A stretch of 35,230 nucleotides of DNA from Arthrobacter nitrophenolicus (GTDB taxonomy: Bacteria; Actinomycetota; Actinomycetes; Actinomycetales; Micrococcaceae): positions 1 through 35,230 of the forward strand of contig NZ_AOFD01000046.1 of NCBI RefSeq assembly GCF_000332815.1. Reading direction: 5' to 3'. Made by a program: the position numbers and the translations under genes. This document shows positions 1-7,248 of the stretch, one piece after another (positions within the stretch are counted from its first letter, which is position 1; each line of letters begins with the position of its first letter). The notes below the pieces were generated by a model. It saw only the letters and a list, made by a program, of their open reading frames with translations, had not been told where the DNA came from and did no database searches.

Positions 1-1187
1 CCGCCGTCGCCGGCGATGGCGTCCATGCGGCCCAGCCGCTCCTCAGCCTCGTGCAGCGAAGCACGCGCGGCGTCGATGGCCGCGGCGCACAGGAAGGCGT
101 AACTGCGGGAGGCGTCCGTGGCGGTGAACGCCGCCGAGGCCTTTCCGGCGTCGGCCGCTTCCGCCGCGGTGTCTGCGCCGGAAACCCGGGCCGCGTTGCC
201 GCGGCGGTAGGCCGGGGTCTCGGCCGGCGCAACCCACAGCGGTTCCAGTTCGTCGTCCAGCCAGGTGACGGTGAGCGAAACGCCCGCCATGTCCAGGCTG
301 GTCACCAGCTCCCCCACCTCGGGCATCACCAGCGTGTACCCGGCCGAGCGCAGCAGTGGCGCCACCGTGCCCCACAGGACAAAAAGCTCCTCGTGCTTGG
401 TGGAGCCCAGCCCGTTGAGGATGACGGCGATCCGCTCCCCCGCCCCCGCCGGAGTTTCGGCGAGGACCCGCGACACCAGTTCCTGGCCCAGCTCCCTGGC
501 GGACGGCAGGTCCGTGTCATGCAGGCCGGGCTCCCCGTGGATGCCCAGGCCAAGGCCCATCTGCCCCTCCGGCAGGGTGAACAGCGGCGTTTCGGCGCCC
601 GGGAAGGTGCAGCCTGCAAAGGCGCTGCCCATGGTCCGGGTCCGGTCATTCGCCTTGCGGCCCAGCCGGACCACCTCCGCAAGGCGGTCACCGCGCTCGG
701 CGGCGGCACCCATCACCTTGAAGACGGGAAAGTCCCCGGCGATGCCGCGGCGCTTGCCGGCTTCCGACGGCGGGGCGCTGGCGATGTCGTCCGTGACCAG
801 CACGTTTTCCACGGCGATGCCCTCGGCGGCCAGCCGGTCGCTGGCCATGCCGAAGTTCATCACGTCGCCGGCGTAGTTGCCGTAGGTGAAGACGACGCCG
901 GCTCCGGACTCGGCCGCCTTGGCCACCGAGTAGGCCTGCTGGGCGGAGGGTGAGGTGAAGATGTTGCCCACCACGGCGCCGTCAGCGAAGCCGGGTCCGA
1001 TCAGTCCGACGAAAGCCGGGTAGTGCCCGGAGCCGCCGCCGGCCAGCACCGCAACCTTGGGCTGCGTGGGCCGGTACCGGCGGACGGCGCCGCCGGGGAC
1101 CTGGCGCACCAGGCCGGCGTGCACGTCGCAGAAACCTGCGAGGGCTTCCTCGGCGAAGTCGGAGGGGTCGTTGAAAATCTTTGTCAT
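1..1187 (-). CDS. Dihydroxyacetone-kinase-type sugar kinase (DAK1 domain plus start of DAK2), partial at left edge
   Basis: This is an ATP-dependent kinase of the dihydroxyacetone kinase family, expected to phosphorylate a small ketose in the cytoplasm. About 395 residues are visible before the gene leaves the window. The DAK1 domain shows the glycine-rich GGGSGHYPAF loop (His55), Asp108 in YGNYAGDVMNF, and the His217 of GIHGEPG that in this family binds the substrate carbonyl covalently. A linker follows, and the last visible residues (MDAIAGDGG) match the start of the DAK2 ATP-binding domain, so this is the fused single-chain form. The loop reads GHYP rather than the GHEP usual in dihydroxyacetone kinases; from memory GHYP is seen in erythrulose-kinase-like relatives, so the substrate may be a larger ketose. 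It is the last visible gene of the leftward operon, 41 bases after the SDR gene. Family is certain, substrate is inference. Confidence 0.9.
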   Translation of the reverse strand, partial: MTKIFNDPSDFAEEALAGFCDVHAGLVRQVPGGAVRRYRPTQPKVAVLAGGGSGHYPAFVGLIGPGFADGAVVGNIFTSPSAQQAYSVAKAAESGAGVVFTYGNYAGDVMNFGMASDRLAAEGIAVENVLVTDDIASAPPSEAGKRRGIAGDFPVFKVMGAAAERGDRLAEVVRLGRKANDRTRTMGSAFAGCTFPGAETPLFTLPEGQMGLGLGIHGEPGLHDTDLPSARELGQELVSRVLAETPAGAGERIAVILNGLGSTKHEELFVLWGTVAPLLRSAGYTLVMPEVGELVTSLDMAGVSLTVTWLDDELEPLWVAPAETPAYRRGNAARVSGADTAAEAADAGKASAAFTATDASRSYAFLCAAAIDAARASLHEAEERLGRMDAIAGDG

Positions 1188-1228
1188 GGTGGGCTCTCTG
1201 GCGTCCGGATGTTTCGCTGGCAGGGCTG

Positions 1229-2002
1229 TTAGTGCATGTGGCTTCCGCCGTTGATGTCGAGGGTGGTGCCGGTGAGGTAGGCGGAGTCCTCGGAGGAGAG
1301 GAAGGTGATGGCTGCGGCGACCTCTTCGGTGGTGGCGTTGCGGCCCAGCGGAATGCCGGCGTTGATGGCGGCTTCCTGTTCCTCGGTGCTGCCCACGCGG
1401 ATGTTGGTGTCCACCGCGCCCGGGGTGATGGCGTTGACGGTGACACCGGTGGTGCCCAGCTCGCGGGCCAGGGCCTTGGTGAAGCCAAGAATGGCGGCCT
1501 TCGCGGCGGAGTAGGGAACCTTGCCGAAGACGCCGCCGCCGCGCTGGGCGGAGACGGAGGACATGTTGACGATGCGGCCCCAGCCGTTGTCGATCATGCC
1601 CGGCAGGAAGGCCTTGGTGACCAGGTAGGTGCCGGTGGCGTTGACGTCCATGACCTTGTGCCACAGCTCGAGGGTGGTCTCCAGGAACGGCACGGGCGAG
1701 GTGATGCCGGCGATGTTCGCCAGTGCCCCGACGGGCGGCAGGTTTCCTGCGGCGACTTCGGCTGCGACGGCGGCCTGGGCAGCCGTGACGGATGCTTCGC
1801 TGGCGACGTCAATCTCGTGTCCGAAGGCGGGGACGTTGAATTCGTTGCCGATTTCGGCGGCGACCTTGGCGGACTTCTCGCCGTCGAGGTCCAGGATTAC
1901 CACTGCCCAGCCTTCGTTGGCGTAGCGGCGTGCGGTGGTGAGGCCGATGCCCCGGTCCGAGGTGGCCCCGGTGAGGACTGCGGTGCGCTGGATGGTGCTC
2001 AT
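1229..2002 (-). CDS. SDR-family NAD(P)-dependent oxidoreductase
   Basis: This 257-residue protein is a classical short-chain dehydrogenase/reductase that would oxidise a sugar or polyol hydroxyl, or reduce the carbonyl. The N-terminal Rossmann motif is TGATSDRGIG (residues 11-20). Further motifs are the ANIAG stretch near 95-99, Asn121 in DVNATG, a catalytic Ser near 149, and the YSAAK pair Tyr164/Lys168. The C-terminus has the usual LDINGGSHMH ending. The ATG at 2002 was chosen because a strong AAGGAG site lies just upstream; longer open frames upstream run into the neighbouring gene. It sits between the isomerase and kinase genes in one operon. The Asp at the end of the second strand (ILDLD) suggests NAD rather than NADP. 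The substrate cannot be read from sequence. Confidence 0.9.
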   Translation of the reverse strand: MSTIQRTAVLTGATSDRGIGLTTARRYANEGWAVVILDLDGEKSAKVAAEIGNEFNVPAFGHEIDVASEASVTAAQAAVAAEVAAGNLPPVGALANIAGITSPVPFLETTLELWHKVMDVNATGTYLVTKAFLPGMIDNGWGRIVNMSSVSAQRGGGVFGKVPYSAAKAAILGFTKALARELGTTGVTVNAITPGAVDTNIRVGSTEEQEAAINAGIPLGRNATTEEVAAAITFLSSEDSAYLTGTTLDINGGSHMH

Positions 2003-2037
2003 GGTGGTACTCCTTGTGGCTGGTGGTGGGTTGTGCC

Positions 2038-2862
2038 TTAGAGAAGGTCGGTGATGAAGCTGGCAGCTTTCGCTGCCGCGGCGGGACGCTCGTCGTGCGT
2101 GACGTCCCGCGTCTCGAGTTCGAGGGAGTAGTGGCCGGTGTACCCGTCCGCGGCGAGCCGCTTCAGGCCGCCGGCGAAATCGGCTACGCCGTTGCCGATG
2201 CTGAGGTTGATGTTTCCCGGCACGGCGTCGCGCAGGTGGACGTGGCTGATGCGGCCGCGGTGCCGGTCCAGGTAGGCCTGGATGTCTTCGCCGGCGGCCG
2301 TGACGTGGCTGAAGTCCATCACGATTCCGACGCTGGATCCCGCCAGCCGGTCGGCCAGCTGTCCCGCGCGGTCCAGGTTCCAGCAGAACCGGAGGAAGTG
2401 CAGCGACTCGGTCCAGAGTTCGACGCCGAACTCCGACGCCCGCCGTTCCGCACCCGTGAGCTCGGCAGCAATGCGGTCGAGGTCCGCTTCGACGCTGCGC
2501 ACCGGGTTGTGGTCCAGCGCGCCGCACGGCAGGACGAGGGCCTTGGCGCCGGTGTTTGCCGCCAGGGTGAGCAGGGCGTCAAGGTGGCCCTGCCGTGCTG
2601 CCCGCCCGTCGCCGTCGAGCACGGCGTTCAGGTCCCCGATGTCTCCGTTCACCGAACGCACCCGGAGGCCGGATGCCCGGACGGTTTCCGAGACGGCGGC
2701 AACGGCGGCTGCGTCCAGCTGGTACGGGACGTGGTCGCAGACACCGGGCAGGGCGCCCAGGTCGATTTCCTCGAACCCCAGTCCGGCCATGGTGCACAGC
2801 GCAGTGGCGAGCTCCTGGTGCCGAAAGCTGATGGATGAGCACCCGAGTCTGGAATGGAACAT
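2038..2862 (-). CDS. Xylose-isomerase-like TIM-barrel sugar isomerase/epimerase
   Basis: This 274-residue protein belongs to the AP-endonuclease-2/xylose-isomerase-like TIM-barrel superfamily, which includes hydroxypyruvate isomerases, ketose 3-epimerases and tetrulose-phosphate isomerases. Four candidate metal ligands fall at barrel strand ends: Glu in LWTESLH, Asp in MDFSH, His in HVHLRD and Glu in SLELETRD. The start is the ATG at 2862 (MFHSRLG), preceded by a GGGA purine stretch. An upstream in-frame start would lie inside the promoter and operator, so I rejected it. It is the first gene of the leftward operon, with only 35 bases to the SDR gene. In context it probably interconverts the aldose and ketose forms of the imported sugar, or isomerises the phosphorylated ketose made by the kinase. 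Fold is confident, reaction is inference. Confidence 0.85.
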   Translation of the reverse strand: MFHSRLGCSSISFRHQELATALCTMAGLGFEEIDLGALPGVCDHVPYQLDAAAVAAVSETVRASGLRVRSVNGDIGDLNAVLDGDGRAARQGHLDALLTLAANTGAKALVLPCGALDHNPVRSVEADLDRIAAELTGAERRASEFGVELWTESLHFLRFCWNLDRAGQLADRLAGSSVGIVMDFSHVTAAGEDIQAYLDRHRGRISHVHLRDAVPGNINLSIGNGVADFAGGLKRLAADGYTGHYSLELETRDVTHDERPAAAAKAASFITDLL

Positions 2863-2901
2863 CGTTGATCCCTTGGTTCGTGCAGTAGTGATGCCGACCA
2901 C

Positions 2902-2929
2902 AGTATGCGGATTCACTGTCAACAGTCAA
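2902..2929 (-). promoter_or_regulatory. Predicted promoter of the leftward isomerase-SDR-kinase operon
   Basis: Read on the minus strand there is TTGACT (2929-2924), a 16-base spacer and CATACT (2907-2902), about 40 bases upstream of the isomerase start. A perfect palindrome (2915-2926) lies between and overlaps the -35 element, which is a repressing position. Seen by eye only; no start site is known. Confidence 0.5.
2915..2926. promoter_or_regulatory. GntR operator site 1, ACTGTCAACAGT
   Basis: Perfect 5-2-5 palindrome ACTGT-CA-ACAGT. The same core recurs at 2942-2953 and 6401-6414, upstream of the regulator gene itself. The recurrence only around this divergon and the gntR gene makes it the likely binding site of the GntR protein encoded at 6441-7100. 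Confidence 0.65.
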
Positions 2930-2941
2930 CCCCTGAAGTCG

Positions 2942-2953
2942 ACTGTTGACATT
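2942..2953. promoter_or_regulatory. GntR operator site 2, ACTGTTGACATT
   Basis: Same palindromic core with one mismatch (ACTGT-TG-ACATT). Its centre is 27 bases from that of site 1, between the two divergent promoters. A weaker related stretch, GTTAACCGTCGACA, lies at 2987-3000, just after a TATCAT (2979-2984) that may be the -10 element of the rightward transporter-transketolase operon; I see no good -35 for it. Confidence 0.55.
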
Positions 2954-3042
2954 GAGCATGACGATGGTCACACTGGTCTATCATTTGTTAACCGTCGACA
3001 GCGGCGACTCCCCCTTCAGCCGCTCTCCGAAAGGGAACCACC

Positions 3043-4379
3043 ATGAGCAAAGATGCTCTGAACATGCGCGGTCCGGTTCACGGAACCAAGGACGCCAAGC
3101 GCGTTGCCATTGGCTCCGGTGTGGGCGCAGTCATCGAAACCTATGACTTCATTGGTTTCGGCACCGCCGCCGCGCTGTACTTCGGCACTGCCTTCTTCCC
3201 CACCGGCGATCCGGTCACGGGCACGCTGGCCGCCTTCGCCACGCTGGGCGTCGGCTTCGCGGCCCGCCCACTGGGCGGCATCATCGGCGGCCACCTCGGC
3301 GACAAGGTGGGCCGCAAGCCCGTGCTGGTCACGTCGCTGATCCTGATGGGTGTGGCCACCTTCCTGATCGGCCTGCTGCCCACCTACAGCCAGGTCGGGC
3401 TGCTGGCCCCCGCCCTGCTGGTGTTCGTCCGGATCGTGCAGGGCCTGGCGTTCGGTGCCGAATGGGGCGGCACCATCCTAATGAGCTACGAGCATGCACC
3501 GTGGAAGGCCAAGGGCAAGTACACCGGCATCGTCCAGGCCGGCTTCCCGGTAGGCCTGCTGCTGGCCAACCTGGTCTTCCTGGTCAGCGTGAACCTTGGC
3601 GGCGAGCTCGCCTGGCGCGTTCCGTTCCTGGCCAGCATCGTGCTGGTGGTGGTCGGCCTGATCATCCGCTCCAAGGTTCCCGAGTCCCCGGTCTTCGACG
3701 AGGTCAAGGACAGCGGCGACATCGTCAAGTCGCCCATCGTCGAGGTCATCAAGACCGACTGGCGCAACATCGTCCGCGGCATCGGCCTGCGCGTCGCCGA
3801 GACTGCAGGCTACGCCGTGTCCATCACCTACATGATTTCCTACCTGCACACCGAGCAGCTGGCGGACAAGACCCAGACCCTCGTCGCCCTCTGCATCGCA
3901 TCCTTCATCGGCATCTTCGCCACCGCAGCCTGGGCCCGCCTGACGGACAGGATTGGCCGCCGTCCCGTCTACATCTGGTCCTGCGCGTTCGCCGTCCTGT
4001 TCGCGGTCCCGATGTTCCTGATGGTCAATACCGGCCTGTTCTTCTTCGTCATCGCCACCATCGCCATCTCCTACGCCGTCTGCCAGAACTCCCTCGCCGG
4101 CGCCAGGGTGCCTGGTTCCCCGAGCTCTTCCAGGCCAAGACCCGCGCTTCCGGTGCCAGCCTGGCGTACCAGATCTCCGCCATGGTCTCCGGCTTCACCC
4201 CGTTCGTCACCACCCTGCTCTTCGTCAGCTTCGGCTGGATGGGCCCGGCACTGCTCTTCGGCCTCTACGCCGCTGTAGGCCTGTGGGCCGCCGTCGCCAC
4301 GCGGGAAACCTGGGGCAAGCGGGAGCGGCAGCTGGCTGATGAAGCCACCAAAAGCACGCCCAACACCGTAAGCGTCTAA
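3043..4379 (+). CDS. MHS-family (MFS) metabolite:H+ symporter, with one apparent frameshift near 4104
   Basis: This is an integral membrane transporter of the metabolite:proton symporter branch of the major facilitator superfamily, about 445 residues after correction. The N-terminal half shows the family's GxxIETYDFIGFG start, the LGGIIGGHLGDKVGRKP loop after helix 2, and many hydrophobic helices. A second DRIGRRP loop marks the start of the C-terminal half. At about 4104 the frame breaks: the text reads GGCGCCAGG, while GGCGCCCAGG would continue as GAQGAWFPELFQAKTRASG and on through the last helices to the TAA at 4377-4379. A missing C in a CCC run is the simplest explanation. The next gene follows almost at once, so it should import the substrate of the downstream transketolase pathway. 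Start ATG has an upstream GAAAGGGA stretch. Confidence 0.85.
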
Positions 4380-4414
4380 TGACCGTCACGCACGAAACAA
4401 AAACGGAGTCAGCA

Positions 4415-5308
4415 ATGCCAGTAGAGACCGTCCAGGACCGGGCTGCGGAAAGCCAGGTGACGCGGGAGCGCATCGAAAAGATCAGCGCAGCCGCGTACCG
4501 GATCCGGCACCACGCCCTGAACATGGGTGAGGTGCAGGGCCAGGGCTACGTGGGCCAGGCTCTCGGCGCCGCGGACATGCTCGCCACGGTGTACGGGGAC
4601 CAGCTCCGCTTCCGCGCCGCGGACCCGCACTGGGAGGGCCGGGACCGGTTCCTGCTCTCCACCGGGCACTACGCCATCGGCCACTACGCCGCCCTCGCAG
4701 AGGCCGGGATCGTCCCGGTGGAGGAACTCGAAACCTACGGCTCGGACGATTCGCGGCTGCCGATGTCCGGCATGTCCACCTACACCCCGGGCATGGAAAT
4801 CTCCGGCGGTTCCCTGGGCCACGGGCTGACCATCGCCGTCGGCATGGCCCTGGGGCTGCGCTACCAGGGCTCCGGCTCGCGGGTGTTCAACTTCCTCTCG
4901 GACGGCGAACTGGACGAGGGCTCCACGTGGGAAGCGGCGATGGGCGCGCACCACCACCAGCTGGGCAACCTCACCGCGATGGTGGACATCAACGCCCTGC
5001 AGGCCGACGGCAAGACCGACACGGTGCTCCGCACAGAACCGGTCACCGAAAAGTGGGAATCGTTCGGCTGGTACACCCAGCGGGTGGACGGCAACGACGT
5101 CGCCGCGCTCCTGGCCGCCTTCGACAACGCAGCCGCCCAGGCCGCCGCCGTCGGACGTCCATCGGTGATCCTCTGCGACACCAAGGTGGGCCGCGGCGTG
5201 CCGCTGCTCGAGAACCGCGAGAAGGCGCATTTCATGCGCATCGAAGAGAACGAATGGCAGACCTGCCGCGAGCAGCTCACCGCCGGATATGAAGGAAAGG
5301 CTGCCTGA
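4415..5308 (+). CDS. Transketolase, N-terminal (TPP-binding) subunit
   Basis: This 297-residue protein is the N-terminal half of a split transketolase. It holds the pyrophosphate-binding part of the thiamine diphosphate site: a GHYAIGHYAAL stretch, GGSLGHGLTIAVGMALG, and the TPP motif SDGELDEGSTWEA followed by VDINALQADG. The usual first Gly of GDG is Ser here. I chose the ATG at 4415 because GGAG lies 6 bases upstream; an earlier ATG at 4379 overlaps the transporter stop but lacks a ribosome site. Its stop overlaps the start of the C-terminal subunit, so both are translationally coupled. Split transketolases like this serve dedicated sugar pathways, including the apulose-4-phosphate transketolase of D-apiose breakdown. 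Which ketose phosphate it uses is not visible. Confidence 0.92.
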   Translation: MPVETVQDRAAESQVTRERIEKISAAAYRIRHHALNMGEVQGQGYVGQALGAADMLATVYGDQLRFRAADPHWEGRDRFLLSTGHYAIGHYAALAEAGIVPVEELETYGSDDSRLPMSGMSTYTPGMEISGGSLGHGLTIAVGMALGLRYQGSGSRVFNFLSDGELDEGSTWEAAMGAHHHQLGNLTAMVDINALQADGKTDTVLRTEPVTEKWESFGWYTQRVDGNDVAALLAAFDNAAAQAAAVGRPSVILCDTKVGRGVPLLENREKAHFMRIEENEWQTCREQLTAGYEGKAA

Positions 5309-6327
5309 TGAGCACCACCACCGAGGCACCCAACACCACGCCAGCCGCCAAGCCGAAGCTGAAGACGTCGGCGATGATCGCGTCCTTCGCCGACCCCGGC
5401 CAGAAGACCGCATCCGCGCCGTTCGGGCACGCCTTGGTGAAGGCTGCGCAGGAAAACGACAAGATCGTCGGCCTCACCGCGGACCTGGGCAAGTACACGG
5501 ACATGCACATCTTCGCCAAGGCCTTCCCGGAGCGGTTCTTCCAGATGGGCATGGCCGAGCAGCTGCTCTTCGGTGCAGCGGCCGGCCTGGCCGAAACCGG
5601 GCTGGTGCCGTTCGCGTCCACCTACTCCGTGTTCGCCGCCCGCCGCGCCTACGACTTCCTCTGCCTGGACGCGGCGGAACCGAACCTGAACGTCAACATC
5701 GTGGGCGGCCTGCCCGGCCTGACCACCGGATACGGTCCCAGCCACCAGGCCACCGAGGACATGGCGATCTTCCGCGGCATGCCCAACCTGACCATCGTGG
5801 ACCCCTGCGACTCGGTGGACATCGAGCAGGCCGTGCCGCAGCTCGCAGCCTCGGAGGGGCCCACCTACCTGCGGCTGCTGCGCGGCAACGTGCCCACCGT
5901 CCTGGACGAATACGGCTACACGTTCGAACTCGGCAAGGCCAAGGTGCTGCGCGGCGGCAACGACGTTGTCTTCATCTCCTCCGGGCTGATGACCATGCGC
6001 GCCCTCCAGGCAGCCAAGGCGCTGGCGGCACACAACGTGGACGTCGCCGTCGTGCACACCCCCACCATCAAGCCGTTCGACGCCGAAACCGTCCTCAAGG
6101 AGATCAACACGGACCGGCTCGCCGTCACCCTGGAGAACCACTCCGTGGTGGGCGGCCTGTTCGAAACGGTCGCCTCCGCCGTCGTCACCGCAGGCCTTGG
6201 CAAGCGCGTGGTGCCGGTCGCGCTGCCGGACCAGTTCCTCGACGCCGGCGCGCTGCCCACCCTGCACGACCGCTACGGCCTGGCCACCGACCGCATCGTG
6301 GCGAAGGTGCTCGCCGAACTCGGCTGA
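5308..6327 (+). CDS. Transketolase, C-terminal (pyrimidine-binding) subunit
   Basis: This 339-residue protein carries the pyrimidine-binding and C-terminal domains of a split transketolase. The catalytic Glu that activates the thiamine cofactor is Glu84 in FFQMGMAEQ, followed by GLVPFASTYSVFAARRAYDF. The C-terminal domain begins around residue 200 and includes VVHTPTIKPFD and LENHSVVGGL. The start ATG overlaps the TGA of the N-terminal subunit, which favours equal synthesis of the two chains. With its partner it would transfer a two-carbon unit from a ketose phosphate to an aldose phosphate. A strong hairpin follows the stop codon. Confidence 0.93.
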   Translation: MSTTTEAPNTTPAAKPKLKTSAMIASFADPGQKTASAPFGHALVKAAQENDKIVGLTADLGKYTDMHIFAKAFPERFFQMGMAEQLLFGAAAGLAETGLVPFASTYSVFAARRAYDFLCLDAAEPNLNVNIVGGLPGLTTGYGPSHQATEDMAIFRGMPNLTIVDPCDSVDIEQAVPQLAASEGPTYLRLLRGNVPTVLDEYGYTFELGKAKVLRGGNDVVFISSGLMTMRALQAAKALAAHNVDVAVVHTPTIKPFDAETVLKEINTDRLAVTLENHSVVGGLFETVASAVVTAGLGKRVVPVALPDQFLDAGALPTLHDRYGLATDRIVAKVLAELG

Positions 6328-6341
6328 ATCAGCGCCCTGGC

Positions 6342-6380
6342 AAAAGCACGGTTCCGGTCCCGGCCGGAGCCGTGCTTTCT
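6342..6380 (+). terminator. Hairpin terminator after the transketolase pair
   Basis: A perfect stem AAAGCACGG (6343-6351) pairs with CCGTGCTTT (6370-6378), with further pairing inside (CCGG/CCGG). The 3' arm ends in TTT. It would separate the transporter-transketolase transcript from the regulator gene. Confidence 0.7.
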
Positions 6381-6400
6381 GCCGTACTATCGAAACCACC

Positions 6401-6414
6401 GACTGTAAACAGTC
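6401..6414. promoter_or_regulatory. GntR operator site 3 upstream of the regulator gene
   Basis: Perfect 14-base palindrome GACTGTAAACAGTC with the same ACTGTnnACAGT core as the two sites at 2915-2953. The similarity extends to the right: AGTCAAC is shared with site 1. It lies 27 bases before the gntR start and 11 bases after a possible -10 TACTAT (6385-6390), consistent with autorepression. Confidence 0.65.
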
Positions 6415-6440
6415 AACGTACAACATTGAGGACAGAGGCC

Positions 6441-7100
6441 ATGGCCGGACTGACCGCCCCGCTGCTGGGACTGCAAAAGAAGAGCCTGCGCGAGCAGGCA
6501 CTCTCGGCCTTGAGGACCGCCATCACCAGCGGCGAACTGGAACCCGGGCGCCACCTGGTGGAAACCGAGCTGTCCGAGATGCTGCAGATCAGCCGCGGCA
6601 CGCTCCGCGAAGCCCTCCGCCAGCTGGAGCAGGAAGGCCTGGTGTCCGCCGGCCCCCGCGGCCGGCTCTCCGTCCGCCACCTGGACGAAAAGGAAATCCG
6701 CGACATCTACGCCGTCCGCGCCGCCCTGGAGTCCCTCGCCGCCCGGACCCTGTGCGAACTGCCTGACCGGCAGCAGGTCACGGACTCCCTGCACCAGGCC
6801 ATCGACGCGATGGGCGCGGCCGCCAGCGGAAGCCTGGAGGAGCGGATCGAGTCCGACCTCGAGTTCCACCGCACCCTCTGCCGGCTCACCGGCAACGAGA
6901 CGCTGCTGCACTCCTGGGAGTCCCTGGAAGGCTCCATCCGGATGTCCATCATGTTCGCCGGGCTGGAAAAGGGCGTCAGCAACATGAGCGTGGACCGGCA
7001 CCGGGACATCGTCACCGCCATCGACACCGGGGACGCCGCGCTGGCCAGGAAAACCATCCTCGAGCACATGGACACGGCGGCCGCAAACCTCGTCTCCTAG
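6441..7100 (+). CDS. GntR-family transcriptional regulator with FCD domain
   Basis: This 219-residue DNA-binding protein has a GntR winged helix (roughly residues 12-75; ISRGTLREALRQLEQEGLV is the recognition part) and a C-terminal all-helical FCD ligand domain. FCD metal/ligand residues are visible in DLEFHRTLCRLTGN, DRHRDIVTAIDTGD and ILEHMD. Length and domain order are typical of the family. The start ATG follows a GAGG-containing stretch; the frame is open far upstream, but that part overlaps the transketolase gene and a terminator and is not coding. It probably represses both arms of the 1-6327 sugar locus and itself through the shared palindromes, released by a pathway intermediate. Confidence 0.92.
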   Translation: MAGLTAPLLGLQKKSLREQALSALRTAITSGELEPGRHLVETELSEMLQISRGTLREALRQLEQEGLVSAGPRGRLSVRHLDEKEIRDIYAVRAALESLAARTLCELPDRQQVTDSLHQAIDAMGAAASGSLEERIESDLEFHRTLCRLTGNETLLHSWESLEGSIRMSIMFAGLEKGVSNMSVDRHRDIVTAIDTGDAALARKTILEHMDTAAANLVS

Positions 7101-7118
7101 CTCCCGCGGGCCTGGTGT

Positions 7119-7142
7119 GCCGGCGTCTTTTTTGGCGCCGGC
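7119..7142 (+). terminator. GC-rich hairpin after the GntR gene
   Basis: GCCGGCG (7119-7125) pairs with CGCCGGC (7136-7142) around a T-rich 10-base loop. There is no T run after the stem, so this is a weak terminator candidate. Confidence 0.35.
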
Positions 7143-7248
7143 TGCTCCCTCCGCGCGAATACTCCCGGCCCTCTGGGGTACGTTGGCAGGAGCAGGGTGA
7201 CCTGGAATGATGCCCAGGGACCACGGGAACAACCTGTAGGAGGAATCT

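Noticed and set aside
2863..2922. Longer start for the TIM-barrel isomerase
   Set aside because: Those codons overlap the predicted promoter and operator, and MFHSRLG at 2862 fits the family better.
5289..6440. In-frame 5' extension of the GntR gene
   Set aside because: It runs through the other transketolase gene, a terminator and an operator; the family N-terminus starts at 6441.
4861..6501. Long minus-strand open frame opposite the transketolase genes
   Set aside because: Antisense artefact of GC-rich third positions; the plus strand encodes both transketolase halves with all motifs.
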